64,000 nt of DNA from Bordetella genomosp. 13 (GCF_002119665.1 NZ_CP021111.1:1984001-2048000), one strand, 5' to 3'; shown: positions 27,444-40,436, numbered from the stretch's first letter. Numbers and translations: made by a program. The notes: a model not told the origin generated them from the letters alone.

Positions 27444-27476
27444 CGCACCGGCCAGAACGGAGGTTCTGCCGGTGCG
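27444..27476. other. hairpin in the guaB-guaA gap
   Basis: CGCACCGG and CCGGTGCG, with an inner CAGAAC/GTTCTG stem and one bulged C, form a 14-pair hairpin around a GGAG loop, about midway between the guaB stop and the guaA start. It could stabilise the processed guaB message, attenuate guaA, or terminate part of the transcripts. On the guaA strand no U tract follows. Confidence 0.5.
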
Positions 27477-27505
27477 TGGGTATTGCATGAGGATCGACTG
27501 CGGGA

Positions 27506-29823
<2,318 letters not shown>

Positions 29824-29924
29824 AGAAGCTGGCGGACCACGCCGGGGCCTGGCAAAACGACCGCCCTACGTCTGCGGCATAATGAAAGACCACGCGCCTC
29901 TTCTCGGCGCACGCGTTTGCTCCG

Positions 29925-30758
29925 ATGTCCGACACCCACGAAATTCGCCCCGGCCAGTCCGTCGAACTGCTGAAGGCGCTGCACATCCTGACGCGCGACG
30001 GCAAGATGAACCAGGACAGCCGCCGCAAGCTCAAGCAGGTGTATCACCTGTTCCAGTTCATCGAACCGCTGTTGAAAGACGTAAAGGACTCGCGTGGCCG
30101 CGTCACGCTGGTCGATCACGGCGCCGGCAAGTCGTACCTGGGCTTCATCCTGTACGACCTGTTCTTCAAGGATCTGCACGACGATTCGCACATCTACGGC
30201 ATCGAGACGCGCGACGAACTGGTGCAGCGCTCGCGCGAACTGGCTACGCGGCTGGGGTTCACGGGGATGTCGTTCCTGAATTTGTCGGTGGCCGAGTCCA
30301 TCGAATCGGATGCGTTGCCACCGACCGTGGACGTGGTGACCGCGCTGCACGCGTGCGACACGGCCACGGACGACGCCCTGCGCTTCGCGCTGCAGAAGCG
30401 CGCGCGGCACATCGTCGTGGTGCCCTGCTGCCAGGCCGAAGTGGCGGGCGTGCTGCGCCGGCACAAGCAGCAAGCCCTGGCCGATCCGCTGGCCGAGATC
30501 TGGCGCCATCCGCTGCACACGCGCGAGTTCGGCAGCCAGATCACCAACGTGCTGCGCTGCCTGCAACTGGAAGCGCATGGCTACCAGGTCACGGTGACCG
30601 AGCTGGTGGGCTGGGAGCACTCGATGAAGAACGAGCTGATCGTGGCCCAGTACAAGGACCGTCCGCGCCGCAAGCCTGCCGAGCGGCTGAACGAAATCCT
30701 GGATCGCATCGGGTTGCAGGAATTGCGGGACCGGTTCTTCGTACCGGAACCTGCCTAG
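29925..30758 (+). CDS. SAM-dependent methyltransferase (PF13679-like)
   Basis: A 277-residue class I methyltransferase of the group with motif I LVDHGAGKSYLGF (62-74), ALHACDTATDDA and VVVPCCQAEV. The PCCQ motif and the HACD motif are typical of Methyltransf_32 proteins, some of which are thought to act on RNA or protein. The C terminus has an ELVGWEHSMKNELI block shared by the family. The substrate is unknown. It stands alone between DUF2239 (same strand) and IclR (convergent, 7-base gap). Confidence 0.82.
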   Translation: MSDTHEIRPGQSVELLKALHILTRDGKMNQDSRRKLKQVYHLFQFIEPLLKDVKDSRGRVTLVDHGAGKSYLGFILYDLFFKDLHDDSHIYGIETRDELVQRSRELATRLGFTGMSFLNLSVAESIESDALPPTVDVVTALHACDTATDDALRFALQKRARHIVVVPCCQAEVAGVLRRHKQQALADPLAEIWRHPLHTREFGSQITNVLRCLQLEAHGYQVTVTELVGWEHSMKNELIVAQYKDRPRRKPAERLNEILDRIGLQELRDRFFVPEPA

Positions 30759-30765
30759 CCCGCGC

Positions 30766-31632
30766 TCAACTCTCCACGCTGCCGCCCTGCCCCAGGAACT
30801 GATTGGGACGGCGCAGCGAGGGATCGAACGGATTGATCTGCGCGCCGATCTGCGAGGCTTCCCTGCGCAGCATTTCCACCAGCATGGGCAGGCGCTCGGC
30901 GTTGATGCGCTCGGACGGCGCGGCCATGCTGAGCGCGGCCACCACCGTGCCGTTGCGGTCCGCGATGGGCACGGCCAGGCCCATGGTGCCCGGATACAGC
31001 GCCGGGCCGGATGACAGCGCGTAGTCCAGTTCCTGGCATTCTTTCAGGCGCACGCGCATCGAGATCTCGTCCATGAAGCCCAGGTGGCGCAGGCGCGGAA
31101 TGTTGAAGCGGATGATCTCTTCGCGCTCGGCCTCGGGCAGGCGCGCCAGCAGAATCAGCCCTGCCTGGCCCAGGCCCAGCGGCACCTTGCCGCCGATGTC
31201 GCCCGTATGCGAGCGCACGGGAAACGGCCCGTCGATGCGGTCCAGGCACACGGCGTCGAAGCCATGGCGCACCAGCAGGAAGACCGTGTCGTTCAACATG
31301 CCGCTCAGTCGCAGCAACGCTGGCCGACAGATGTCGCGCAGCGTGGAATGCCGATTGCCCGCGCTCGCCGCCATGGCGAAGAAGGCCACGCTGAGCTGGT
31401 AGGTCTTGCTGTTGGGCGGCTGTTCGACCACGTTTTCCTGGATGAGGGATTGCAGCACCCGGTGCGCTGTGGCGGGCGCCTGGCCGGTACGCGCCGCGAT
31501 GTCGGTCAGCCGCAGGCGCTCGCCCTGGGCCTCGGCCAGCACGCGCAGCACCGCGAAGGCGCGCTGCAGCACACCCTGACTGCCGGACTCGGCGGTTTCT
31601 TTCTCGGCTTCTTTACCCAACTTCCCTTTCAT
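30766..31632 (-). CDS. IclR family transcriptional regulator
   Basis: A 288-residue IclR-type regulator: winged helix at about residues 20-75 (LTDIAARTGQAPATAHRVLQ) and an effector domain ending around residue 265. The effector region shows the usual RSHTGDIGGKVPLGLGQAGL and the ALSSGPALYPGTMGLAVP segment. It is divergent from the large transport and oxidation operon, with an inverted repeat next to its start, so it probably controls that operon and itself. Confidence 0.92.
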   Translation of the reverse strand: MKGKLGKEAEKETAESGSQGVLQRAFAVLRVLAEAQGERLRLTDIAARTGQAPATAHRVLQSLIQENVVEQPPNSKTYQLSVAFFAMAASAGNRHSTLRDICRPALLRLSGMLNDTVFLLVRHGFDAVCLDRIDGPFPVRSHTGDIGGKVPLGLGQAGLILLARLPEAEREEIIRFNIPRLRHLGFMDEISMRVRLKECQELDYALSSGPALYPGTMGLAVPIADRNGTVVAALSMAAPSERINAERLPMLVEMLRREASQIGAQINPFDPSLRRPNQFLGQGGSVES

Positions 31633-31634
31633 TG

Positions 31635-31695
31635 GAATTTCTCCGTCTTTGCCGAAATTCTAATTTCATCCACCGGAATTTTTCGAAGAAATTTT
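31635..31695. promoter_or_regulatory. probable IclR operator region
   Basis: GAATTTC (31635-31641) and GAAATTC (31654-31660) form a perfect seven-base inverted repeat directly upstream of the IclR start. A second imperfect palindrome around TTCGAA (31675-31695) lies further into the gap toward the ABC operon. The AT-rich setting and position fit autoregulation and divergent control. Confidence 0.55.
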
Positions 31696-31836
31696 GCTTT
31701 CTACGGAAAAACACTAATGGCTCGCCCCATGGCGGCTTCCTAGACTGGCTTCCATCCAAACCTGGCGTCACGAGTCCGAAGCGGGGCTGCTGACGCCACA
31801 CGATGCCGCGACATGGCGGCCACACAAGGCGGAAAA

Positions 31837-32891
<1,055 letters not shown>

Positions 32892-32892
<1 letters not shown>

Positions 32893-33767
32893 TGAGCACC
32901 GCCGTCGCCGCCACAGCCAAGCCGCGCACCGAGGGCCTGCCGGCCATACTCGGCTCGCTGCCGCTTACCCTGCTGTTCCTCACATTGGTGCTGACGCCGC
33001 TGGCGCTGACGCTGCTGCTGTCCTTCGCCCAGTTCGACTACAACACCGGCATCCAGCCCGGCTACACGCTCGAGCACTATCTGCTGGTGCTGACCGACTC
33101 GTATTTCCTCGAGATCTTCTGGCGCACCTTCTGGATCGCGGGCCTCACCACGCTGATCTGCGTGCTGATCGGCGCGCCCGAGGCCTATGTGCTGTCGCGC
33201 ATGCGCAAGCCCTGGCGTACGCTGTTCCTGCTGGTGGTGCTGTCGCCCCTGCTGATCTCGCTGGTGGTGCGCGCCTTCGGCTGGAGCCTGCTGCTGGGGC
33301 CGAATGGTCCGGTGGGCGGCGCGGCGCAAGCGCTGGGCCTGGGATCGCTGCTGTACACCCCCACGGCCACCATCATCGGCCTGGTCCATGTGATGCTGCC
33401 CTTCATGGTGATTCCGGTGTGGACCTCGCTGCAGAAGCTGGACCCCGCGGTGGAGCAGGCGTCGTATTCGCTGAGCGCCTCGCGCGCGCAGACGCTGTGG
33501 CGCGTGATCCTGCCGCAGACGATGCCGGGCATTCTGTCGGGCAGCCTGATCGTGTTCGGCCTGTCGGCCAGCTCGTTCGCCATTCCGGCCCTGCTGGGCG
33601 GACGCCGGCTGAAGATGGTGGCCACCATTGTGTACGACGAATTCCTGACCGAACTGAACTGGCCGCTCGGCGCGGCCATCGCCGTGCTGCTGCTGGTGGC
33701 CAACCTGGCCATCATGCTGAGCTACAACCGTGTGGTAGAGCGCTCCTACCGCCGCAGCCTGGGTTGA
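32892..33767 (+). CDS. ABC transporter permease, PotB-like
   Basis: A 291-residue inner membrane permease with about six membrane segments and the EAA loop LSASRAQTLWRVILPQTMPG (about residues 195-214). It belongs to the spermidine/putrescine-type permeases. AGGC stands just upstream, and its ATG shares a base with the stop of the ATPase gene; a second ATG one codon earlier overlaps by four bases. Together with the next gene it forms the heterodimeric channel. Confidence 0.92.
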
Positions 33768-33773
33768 ACGGCC

Positions 33774-34568
33774 ATGCAGAAAAACGGATTTCTCGCGCTC
33801 GCCTTCAACCTGCTGGTGGTCGCGTTCGTGCTGGCGCCGCTGGTCATCGTGTGCCTGGTGGCCTTCACGCCCGGGTCGACGCTCAGCATTCCGACCACCG
33901 ACTTCTCGCTGCGCTGGTTCAAGGCCGTGTTCGCACACGCCGACTTCATGCAGGCCTTTCGCAACAGCCTGTGGCTGGCCTTCTGCTCGGCCACCATCGC
34001 GTCGCTGCTGGCCGTGCCCGCCGCCATCGCCATCACGCGCTACCGCTTTCCGGGCCGCGACGCGCTGAACGGGCTGTTCCTGTCGCCGCTGATGATTCCG
34101 CACCTGGTGCTGGGCGTGGCGCTGCTGCGCTTCTTCGCGATGATGAACACCACCGGCAGCTTCACCTGGCTGGTGCTGGCGCACGTGGTGGTGATCACCC
34201 CGTACGTGATGCGACTGGTCATCGGCGCGCTGGTGGGATTCGACCTGTCGGTGGAGCATGCCGCGCAGTCGCTGGGCGCGAGCCGCGCCACGGTGTTCTG
34301 CAAGGTGACGCTGCCCATGATCCTGCCGGGCGTGTCCGGCGGCTGGCTGCTGGCCTTCATCAACAGCTTCGACGAACTGACCATGTCGGTCTTCATCACC
34401 GCGCCCAGCACGGTGACGCTGCCCGTGCGCATGTACATGTACGCCACCGAATCCATCGATCCCATGATGGCCGCGGTGTCGGCCCTGGTGATCGCGTTGA
34501 CGGGGGTGACCATGCTGCTGCTGGATCGCGTCTATGGGCTGGACCGCGTGCTGGTGGGCCAGAAGTAA
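33774..34568 (+). CDS. ABC transporter permease, PotC-like
   Basis: A 264-residue permease with six membrane segments and the EAA loop LGASRATVFCKVTLPMILPG. It follows the PotB-like gene by six bases and is its partner. A short gap with GGCGGAG then leads to the ferredoxin-like subunit, so transport and oxidation genes are continuous in one operon. Confidence 0.93.
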   Translation: MQKNGFLALAFNLLVVAFVLAPLVIVCLVAFTPGSTLSIPTTDFSLRWFKAVFAHADFMQAFRNSLWLAFCSATIASLLAVPAAIAITRYRFPGRDALNGLFLSPLMIPHLVLGVALLRFFAMMNTTGSFTWLVLAHVVVITPYVMRLVIGALVGFDLSVEHAAQSLGASRATVFCKVTLPMILPGVSGGWLLAFINSFDELTMSVFITAPSTVTLPVRMYMYATESIDPMMAAVSALVIALTGVTMLLLDRVYGLDRVLVGQK

Positions 34569-34584
34569 CCAGGCGGAGAACATC

Positions 34585-34896
34585 GTGCCTTTGCTCAACC
34601 GCGTGGCCGAGACGGACCGGCCCACGCTGACTTTCACCCTGGATGGCCGCGTGGCGACCGCGCTGGCCGGCGACACGCTGCTGACCGCCGTGCTGACACA
34701 GGCGGAACGACTGCGCGTCTCGGAATTCAGCGGTGCGCCGCGCGCCGGCTTCTGCATGATGGGCGCGTGCCAGGACTGCTGGGTGCAGTTGGAGGACGGC
34801 CGCCGCGTACGCGCGTGCGGCACGTTCGTGGAAGCGGGCATGAAGGTGCGCACATTGCCGGCCAGGCTTCCGATCGCGCCGGAGGGTTCGGCATGA
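34585..34896 (+). CDS. (2Fe-2S)-binding small subunit of a heterotrimeric dehydrogenase
   Basis: A 103-residue ferredoxin-like subunit with Cys57, Cys62, Cys65 and Cys78 (C-X4-C-X2-C-X12-C), the plant-type [2Fe-2S] pattern. Such small subunits accompany the A and B chains of opine oxidases and D-hydroxyproline dehydrogenases, and pass electrons between flavins. I start at GTG 34585, with GGCGGAG six bases upstream. Its stop overlaps the ATG of the next gene. Confidence 0.88.
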   Translation: MPLLNRVAETDRPTLTFTLDGRVATALAGDTLLTAVLTQAERLRVSEFSGAPRAGFCMMGACQDCWVQLEDGRRVRACGTFVEAGMKVRTLPARLPIAPEGSA

Positions 34897-36263
34897 CGCT
34901 GCAACCCGTGATCGTGGGCGCGGGCCCCGCCGGCGTGCGAGCCGCCCAGGCGCTGGCCGCCGCGGGCGTGCGGCCCGTCGTGCTGGACGAGGCGCCGCGC
35001 GCCGGCGGACAGATCTATCGGCAGCCGCCCGCCGGCTTCACGCGCGGCAAGGCCAAGCTGTACGGGTCGGAGCATCGCAAGGCCGACGCCATCCACCGCG
35101 CCATGGACCTGCTGGCCGACAAGGTCGACTACCGGCCGGGATCCCTGGTGTGGAACTGCGAGGGCGGCGTGCTGGACGTCGTGCGCGACGGCGTGGCCGA
35201 CAGCGTGCCGTTCAGCCACCTGATACTGGCGACCGGCGCGGCGGACCGCGTGCTGCCTTTTCCGGGCTGGCTGACGCCGGGCGTGTACACGCTGGGCGGC
35301 GCGCAGGTGGCGCTGAAGTACCAGGGCTGCGTCATCGGCGCCCACACCGTATTTCTAGGCACTGGGCCGCTGCTGTACCTGGTGGCATACCAGTATGCGC
35401 GCGCCGGCGCGCGCGTGGCGGCCGTGCTGGACACCTCGCGCTTCGCCGACCAGTTGGCCGCCCTGCCCGGCATGCTGACCGCGCCGGCGCTGCTGGCGCG
35501 CGGCGTGTACTACATGGCGTGGCTGCGCGCGCGCGGCGTACCCATCGAGACCGGCGTGCGGCCGCTCGAGGTGCAGGGTACTGAGCGCGTCACCGGCCTG
35601 CGCTATCGCAACGGCGCGGGCCGCGAGAAGCAGTTGGACTGCGATGCGGTGGGCTACGGGCTGGCGCTGCGCTCCGAGACTCAGTTGGCCAGCCTGGCCG
35701 GCTGCGAGTTCGCCTTCGACGCGCGCGACCGCAATTGGCTGCCGCGGCGCGACGCGGCCGGGCGCAGTTCGGTGCCTGGCGTCTACCTGGCCGGCGACGG
35801 CGCCGGCATCGCCGGCGCGGACGCGGCGGAGCTGGCCGGCGAGCGCGCGGCCCTGGCGCTGCTGCAGGATGCGCGCCTGCCGTCCGACCAGGCCCGCGCC
35901 CAGCGGCTGGAGGACCGCATGATACGCATCGACCGCGTGCGCGACGCGCTGGAGCGCGCCTTTCCCTTCCCCGCCGACTGGAGCATTGCCGACGACACGA
36001 TGCTGTGCCGCTGCGAAGAGATCACCGCGGGCGCGCTGCGCGAGGTGGCGCGCTCTGGCGCGGCCACCGAATTGAATCGCGCCAAGGCGCTGACCCGCGT
36101 GGGCATGGGCCGCTGCCAGGGCCGCGTGTGCGGCGCGGCGGCCGCCGAGGTGATGTCGCAGGCCCTGGGCGTGGCGCCGCAGGCCGTCGGGCGCCTGCGC
36201 AGCCAGCCTCCGGTCAAGCCCATCCCGATCCAGCTGGCGCTGGCCAAGGAGGCGCGGCGATGA
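34893..36263 (+). CDS. FAD/NAD(P)-binding oxidoreductase, large subunit with BFD-like [2Fe-2S] domain
   Basis: A 456-residue flavoprotein like the A subunit of opine oxidases and HcnB. GAGPAG at about 9-14 binds FAD, a second nucleotide motif GTGPLLYLVA lies mid-protein, and a C-terminal BFD-type domain carries Cys372, Cys374, Cys408 and Cys413 for a second [2Fe-2S] cluster. The ATGA overlaps at both ends show tight coupling with the small subunit and the DAO-type subunit, so the three products form one complex. The frame running further upstream is not used. Confidence 0.9.
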   Translation: MTLQPVIVGAGPAGVRAAQALAAAGVRPVVLDEAPRAGGQIYRQPPAGFTRGKAKLYGSEHRKADAIHRAMDLLADKVDYRPGSLVWNCEGGVLDVVRDGVADSVPFSHLILATGAADRVLPFPGWLTPGVYTLGGAQVALKYQGCVIGAHTVFLGTGPLLYLVAYQYARAGARVAAVLDTSRFADQLAALPGMLTAPALLARGVYYMAWLRARGVPIETGVRPLEVQGTERVTGLRYRNGAGREKQLDCDAVGYGLALRSETQLASLAGCEFAFDARDRNWLPRRDAAGRSSVPGVYLAGDGAGIAGADAAELAGERAALALLQDARLPSDQARAQRLEDRMIRIDRVRDALERAFPFPADWSIADDTMLCRCEEITAGALREVARSGAATELNRAKALTRVGMGRCQGRVCGAAAAEVMSQALGVAPQAVGRLRSQPPVKPIPIQLALAKEARR

Positions 36264-37528
36264 GCCCGGCTAGCGGCGACTACGGAAGCGCGCAGCCGTT
36301 TGGCGTGTCGACGGAACCGTCGAGCCGCGACGAGCCCGGCCCCGGCAGGCGCCGTCAAGGCCTGCGCGTGAACGCCGAGGCCGACGTCGCCATCGTCGGC
36401 GGCGGCATCGTCGGCGCCAGCGCCGCCCTGTTCCTGCGCCGACGCGGCCTGTCGGTCATCGTGCTGGACAAGGGCGCCTGCGGCGCCTGCGCCAGCGGCG
36501 TGAATTATGGCGGCGTGCGGCGCCAAGGCCGCGCGCCCGAGCAACTGCCCTTGTCGGCGCGCGCTCATGAACTATGGGCGCAGCTGCCCGACCTGATCGG
36601 CATCGATGGCGAATACGTGCGCAGCGGCCATCTGAAGCTGGCGCGCACGCCCGAGGATCTGCAGGCGCTGGAAGACTACCGCGCGCGCACCGAGGGCTGG
36701 GACATGGACCTGCGGATACTGGACGGCGCCGAGCTGCGCCGTCGTTACGCCTGGCTGGATCCGCAACTGGCCGGCGGCTCGCTGTGCCCGGAAGACGGCC
36801 ATGCCAACCCGCGCCTGGTGTCGCCAGCCTTTGCGCGCGCCGCCGCGGACGCGGGCGCCGACGTGCGCGAGCAGCAGCGCGTGGTGTCGGCCCATCACGA
36901 CGGCCGGGGCTTCGTGGTGTGTACCCAATCGGGAGCCGAGATCCGCGCGCACTTCCTGATCAATTGCGCGGGGGCCTGGGCCGGCGAGATTGCCGCCGGC
37001 TTCGACGAGCCCGTGCCCGAGACGTCCATCCATCCGCTGATGATGGTGACCGAGCCGCTGCCGCCGTTCATGGACGTGAGCCTGGGCATGCAGGGAGGCG
37101 GCATATATGCGCGCCAGGTGGCGCGCGGCAACTGCGTGATCGGCGGCGGACGCGGTGCCCTGCAGTCCGATGGCTATGCGCGCCCCTCGCGCCAGGAGCT
37201 TCCCACGCTGCTGGCCAAGGCGGCCGCCCTGCTGCCCCCGCTGCGCGGCGCGCAGGTGATCCGCTTCTGGACCGGCGTGGAGGGCAGCATGCCCGACCAC
37301 AATCCCGTGCTGGGCGCCAGCAGCACCACGCCCGGCCTGTTCCATGCGTTCGGCCTGTCGGGCGCCGGATTCCAGATCGGGCCCGCCATCGGCGAGGTCC
37401 TGTCCCAATTGGTGGCGGACGGCAAGACGTCCGTGCCCATCGATGCATTCCGCATCGAGCGATACGCGGCATCCGCTCATGGCGCCGCGCCTCGTGCCTG
37501 GTCTTCACGTGAGCATACGTCGGAGTGA
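36260..37528 (+). CDS. DAO-family FAD oxidoreductase, substrate-oxidising subunit
   Basis: A 422-residue D-amino-acid-oxidase-type flavoprotein, like the B subunit of opine oxidase, LhpB-type D-hydroxyproline dehydrogenase or sarcosine oxidase beta. The FAD motif GGGIVG is at 47-52, and the C terminus has GVEGSMPDHNPVLG and AFGLSGAGFQIGPAIGEVL. It carries an unusual 40-residue polar N-terminal extension (Ser, Pro, Arg-rich) before the Rossmann fold; a later in-frame start would remove it but no better one is seen. It probably oxidises the C-N bond of a secondary amine. Confidence 0.9.
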   Translation: MSPASGDYGSAQPFGVSTEPSSRDEPGPGRRRQGLRVNAEADVAIVGGGIVGASAALFLRRRGLSVIVLDKGACGACASGVNYGGVRRQGRAPEQLPLSARAHELWAQLPDLIGIDGEYVRSGHLKLARTPEDLQALEDYRARTEGWDMDLRILDGAELRRRYAWLDPQLAGGSLCPEDGHANPRLVSPAFARAAADAGADVREQQRVVSAHHDGRGFVVCTQSGAEIRAHFLINCAGAWAGEIAAGFDEPVPETSIHPLMMVTEPLPPFMDVSLGMQGGGIYARQVARGNCVIGGGRGALQSDGYARPSRQELPTLLAKAAALLPPLRGAQVIRFWTGVEGSMPDHNPVLGASSTTPGLFHAFGLSGAGFQIGPAIGEVLSQLVADGKTSVPIDAFRIERYAASAHGAAPRAWSSREHTSE

Positions 37529-37530
37529 AC

Positions 37531-38595
37531 ATGCATAAACAGAAACACGGCGCTCGCGCCACACTGGGGAAATGGGTCGCCGGCGCGCTGGTGCTGGCGG
37601 CATCGGCCACGGGCGCGCACGCCCAGAAGACGCTGTATGTCGGCATGAACGGCGGAGACATGGAACGCGCCTTCACGCAGCACGTGTTCCCCGCGTTCGA
37701 AAAAGCCAACAACGTCAAGATCGTGGTGGTGCCCGGCACCTCCACCGACATCCTGGCCAAGGCGCAGGCGTATAAAGACAACCCGCAGATGCACGTGATG
37801 TTCCTGGACGACGGGGTGATGGCGCGCGCCATTTCCATGGGACTGTGCCAGCAGCTGACCGACGACCCGGGCCTGAAAGACCTGTATCCCTCGGCCGTGA
37901 TGAAGGATCGCATGGCCGCCGGCATCGACATCGGCATGACGGGCCTGGGCTACAACACGCGCATCTTCAAGGAGAAAGGCTGGGCGCCGCCGACGTCCTG
38001 GACCGATCTGGCCGACCCCAAGTACAAAGGCAAGGTGGTGTTCCAGTCCGCCGCCGGCAGCACCTTCGGCCTGCATGCCTTCCTGATGTTCAACCGCATC
38101 GAGGGCGGCGACGACAAGAACACCGAGCCCGGCTTCAAGAAGTGGCCCACGTCCATCGGCCCCAACGTGCTCGAGTACATTCCCAACTCGGCCAAGCTGG
38201 CCGAGATGATCCAGAGCGGCGAGGCGGCCATCTTCCCGCTGACGCCCACCGCCATCGCGCGCCTGAAGAAGCGCGACATTCCCGTGGAATATGCCCAGCC
38301 CAAGGAGGGCTCGGTGATCCTGATGGTGGGCGAATGCGTGATCGCCAGGAACACCGAACCCGAGCTGTCGCAGAAGCTGGCGCATTACCTGCTGTCGCCC
38401 GAGGCGCAGGCCGCGGCGCTGGAATACGGCGGCCACTTCCCGTCCAACCGCAAGGTGCAGGCCACGGCGCAGAACGAGGCCGTGCTGAAGCAATTCCAGG
38501 GCTACATGGACAATGCCAAGATACTGGACTGGGACGTCGTCAACGCCACTCGCCCCGCGTTCAACGCGCGCTGGAACCGCACGGTGGAACGTTGA
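37531..38595 (+). CDS. ABC transporter substrate-binding protein, PotD-like
   Basis: A 354-residue periplasmic binding protein with a signal peptide cut after AHA31. It is of the PotD/opine-binding class, with the YVGMNGGDMERAFTQHVF opening and a late TRPAFNARWNRTVE tail. I start at ATG 37531, five bases after GGAG. It is the receptor for the PotABC-like channel but is encoded after the oxidase genes, 5 kb from its permeases. The ligand is probably the substrate of the oxidase. Confidence 0.93.
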   Translation: MHKQKHGARATLGKWVAGALVLAASATGAHAQKTLYVGMNGGDMERAFTQHVFPAFEKANNVKIVVVPGTSTDILAKAQAYKDNPQMHVMFLDDGVMARAISMGLCQQLTDDPGLKDLYPSAVMKDRMAAGIDIGMTGLGYNTRIFKEKGWAPPTSWTDLADPKYKGKVVFQSAAGSTFGLHAFLMFNRIEGGDDKNTEPGFKKWPTSIGPNVLEYIPNSAKLAEMIQSGEAAIFPLTPTAIARLKKRDIPVEYAQPKEGSVILMVGECVIARNTEPELSQKLAHYLLSPEAQAAALEYGGHFPSNRKVQATAQNEAVLKQFQGYMDNAKILDWDVVNATRPAFNARWNRTVER

Positions 38596-38724
38596 TCGAG
38601 CGTGCACCATCGCACGGCCATGGACTGCTGCGGGTCATGGCCCCGGGTCTTGCAAGGCGGGCCTGCGCCGCGCAGGCCGGTGCCCGCATGACGCCGCATG
38701 CTTCAACGATATGAGGAGATCCAC

Positions 38725-39495
38725 ATGAGCACCGCCAGATTCGATTTCCAGGACAAGGTGGCCGTCGTCACCGGTGGCGCGCAAGGCATCGGCGCGGCCT
38801 GCGTTCGGCGCCTGGCGCAGGACGGCGCCTCGGTGTCCATCTGGGACGTCGACGCCGCACGCGGCCAGGCTCTGGCCGCCGAACTGGGCGAACGCGCCCA
38901 GTTCGTTCGCTGCGACGTCAGCAGCAAGGCCTCGGTGGACGCGGCTCTGGCCGACACGCTGGCGCGCTTCGGGCGGGTGGACCAGCTGGTGAACAACGCC
39001 GGCATCGTGCGCCCCAACAACTTCCTGGACATCACCGAGGCCGAATGGGACGAGGTGATCGGCATCAACCTCAAGGGCGCGTTCCTGGTTGGCCAGGCCG
39101 TGGCGCGCGCCATGGTCGCCCAGGGCGGCGGCGCCATCGTGCACATGAGTTCGGTGAACGCCGTGATGGCCATACCCTCCATCGCCACCTACAACGTCAG
39201 CAAGGGCGGCATCGCGCAGCTGACGCGCGTCATGTCGCTGGCCTTGATCGACCAGCGCGTGCGCGTGAACGCGGTGGCGCCGGGCACCATCGCCACCGAG
39301 CTGGCCCAGAAGGCCGTCATGGCCGACGAGGCCGCCCGCGCCCGCCTGATGAGCCGCACCCCCATGCGGCGCCTGGGCGAACCGTCGGAAGTGGCCGACG
39401 CGGTGGCGTATCTGCTCAGCGACGCGTCGAGCTACATCACCGGCGAGACCCTGTTCGTGGACGGCGGCCGGCTGGCCCTGAACTACACGGTCTGA
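38725..39495 (+). CDS. SDR family oxidoreductase
   Basis: A 256-residue classical SDR with TGGAQGIG near residue 14, NNAG near 91, Ser and YNVSK active site, and the C-terminal [20 protein letters not shown] precedes the ATG at 38725. It follows the binding protein after 129 bases and directly precedes a 2-hydroxyacid dehydrogenase, so the two may process the carbon skeleton released by the oxidase. That pathway step is inferred from position. Confidence 0.93.
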   Translation: MSTARFDFQDKVAVVTGGAQGIGAACVRRLAQDGASVSIWDVDAARGQALAAELGERAQFVRCDVSSKASVDAALADTLARFGRVDQLVNNAGIVRPNNFLDITEAEWDEVIGINLKGAFLVGQAVARAMVAQGGGAIVHMSSVNAVMAIPSIATYNVSKGGIAQLTRVMSLALIDQRVRVNAVAPGTIATELAQKAVMADEAARARLMSRTPMRRLGEPSEVADAVAYLLSDASSYITGETLFVDGGRLALNYTV

Positions 39496-39497
39496 AC

Positions 39498-40436
39498 ATG
39501 CGCATCACCATCAACTCGGGCGGACCGCAGGCGCTGGACGAGTGGCGCGGCCATTTCCGCGACTTCAATCCCGCCATCGAGGTGGTGGGCTGGGATGCGG
39601 CACGGGCCCATCCCGCCGGCATCGGATATGCCCTGGTATGGGCGCCCGAAGCCGGCCGGCTGGCCGCCCTGCCCGACCTGAAGCTGGTGATCAGCGCCGG
39701 CGCGGGCGTGGACGGCATCCTCGCCGATCCCCTGCTGCCGCCCACGCTGCCCATCGCGCGCATGATCACCGACAGCACCGCCACGGTGATGGGCGACTAT
39801 GTGCTGACGGCCGCGCTGATGCTGATGCGCGACGTGCGCGCGATGGCGCTGGACCAGGCCGAACGCCGCTGGCGCACGCGCGACAATCCGCCGGCGTTGG
39901 CGCAGGTGCGCGTGGGTGTGATGGGCCTGGGTCAATTGGGCGCGCATACGGCGCAACGCCTTGCCCACGTGGGCTTCGACGTGGCGGGGTGGTCTCGCTC
40001 GCGCGCCGCACTACCCGGCGTGGCATGCTTTGCCGGGCAGGAAGAGTTCGCGCCGTTCCTGGCGCGTACCGACATCCTGGTCTGCCTGCTGCCGGGCACC
40101 GACGCCACGCGCGGCATCCTGGGCGCCCGCACGTTCGCGCAGCTGCCGCGCGGCGCCGGCATCATCAACGTGGGACGCGGCAGCCACCTTGTGCAGGCAG
40201 ACCTGTTGCAGGCACTGGATGCCGGCCAGCTGAAGGGCGCGGTGCTCGACGTGTTCGACACGGAACCGCTGCCGGTCGAGTCGCCGCTGTGGTCGCATCC
40301 GGGCATCGTCATCACCCCGCATTGTGGCGCCACGCCCGACCGGCGCGAGCGCGCCCGCAAGGCGGTGGACATCATCGAGCGCTGGGAGCGCGGGGAAACG
40401 CTGGAGCTGATCTACGATTGTCAGCGAGGATATTGA
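39498..40436 (+). CDS. D-2-hydroxyacid dehydrogenase, GhrA-like
   Basis: A 312-residue NAD(P)-dependent 2-hydroxyacid dehydrogenase resembling glyoxylate/hydroxypyruvate reductase A. The cofactor motif GLGQLG lies near residue 142, and the catalytic Arg, Glu and His lie in NVGRGSHL, DVFDTEPLP and ITPHCGA. It starts two bases after the SDR stop and ends the operon. It would interconvert a 2-keto acid, such as glyoxylate or hydroxypyruvate, with the hydroxy acid. Confidence 0.9.
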   Translation: MRITINSGGPQALDEWRGHFRDFNPAIEVVGWDAARAHPAGIGYALVWAPEAGRLAALPDLKLVISAGAGVDGILADPLLPPTLPIARMITDSTATVMGDYVLTAALMLMRDVRAMALDQAERRWRTRDNPPALAQVRVGVMGLGQLGAHTAQRLAHVGFDVAGWSRSRAALPGVACFAGQEEFAPFLARTDILVCLLPGTDATRGILGARTFAQLPRGAGIINVGRGSHLVQADLLQALDAGQLKGAVLDVFDTEPLPVESPLWSHPGIVITPHCGATPDRRERARKAVDIIERWERGETLELIYDCQRGY

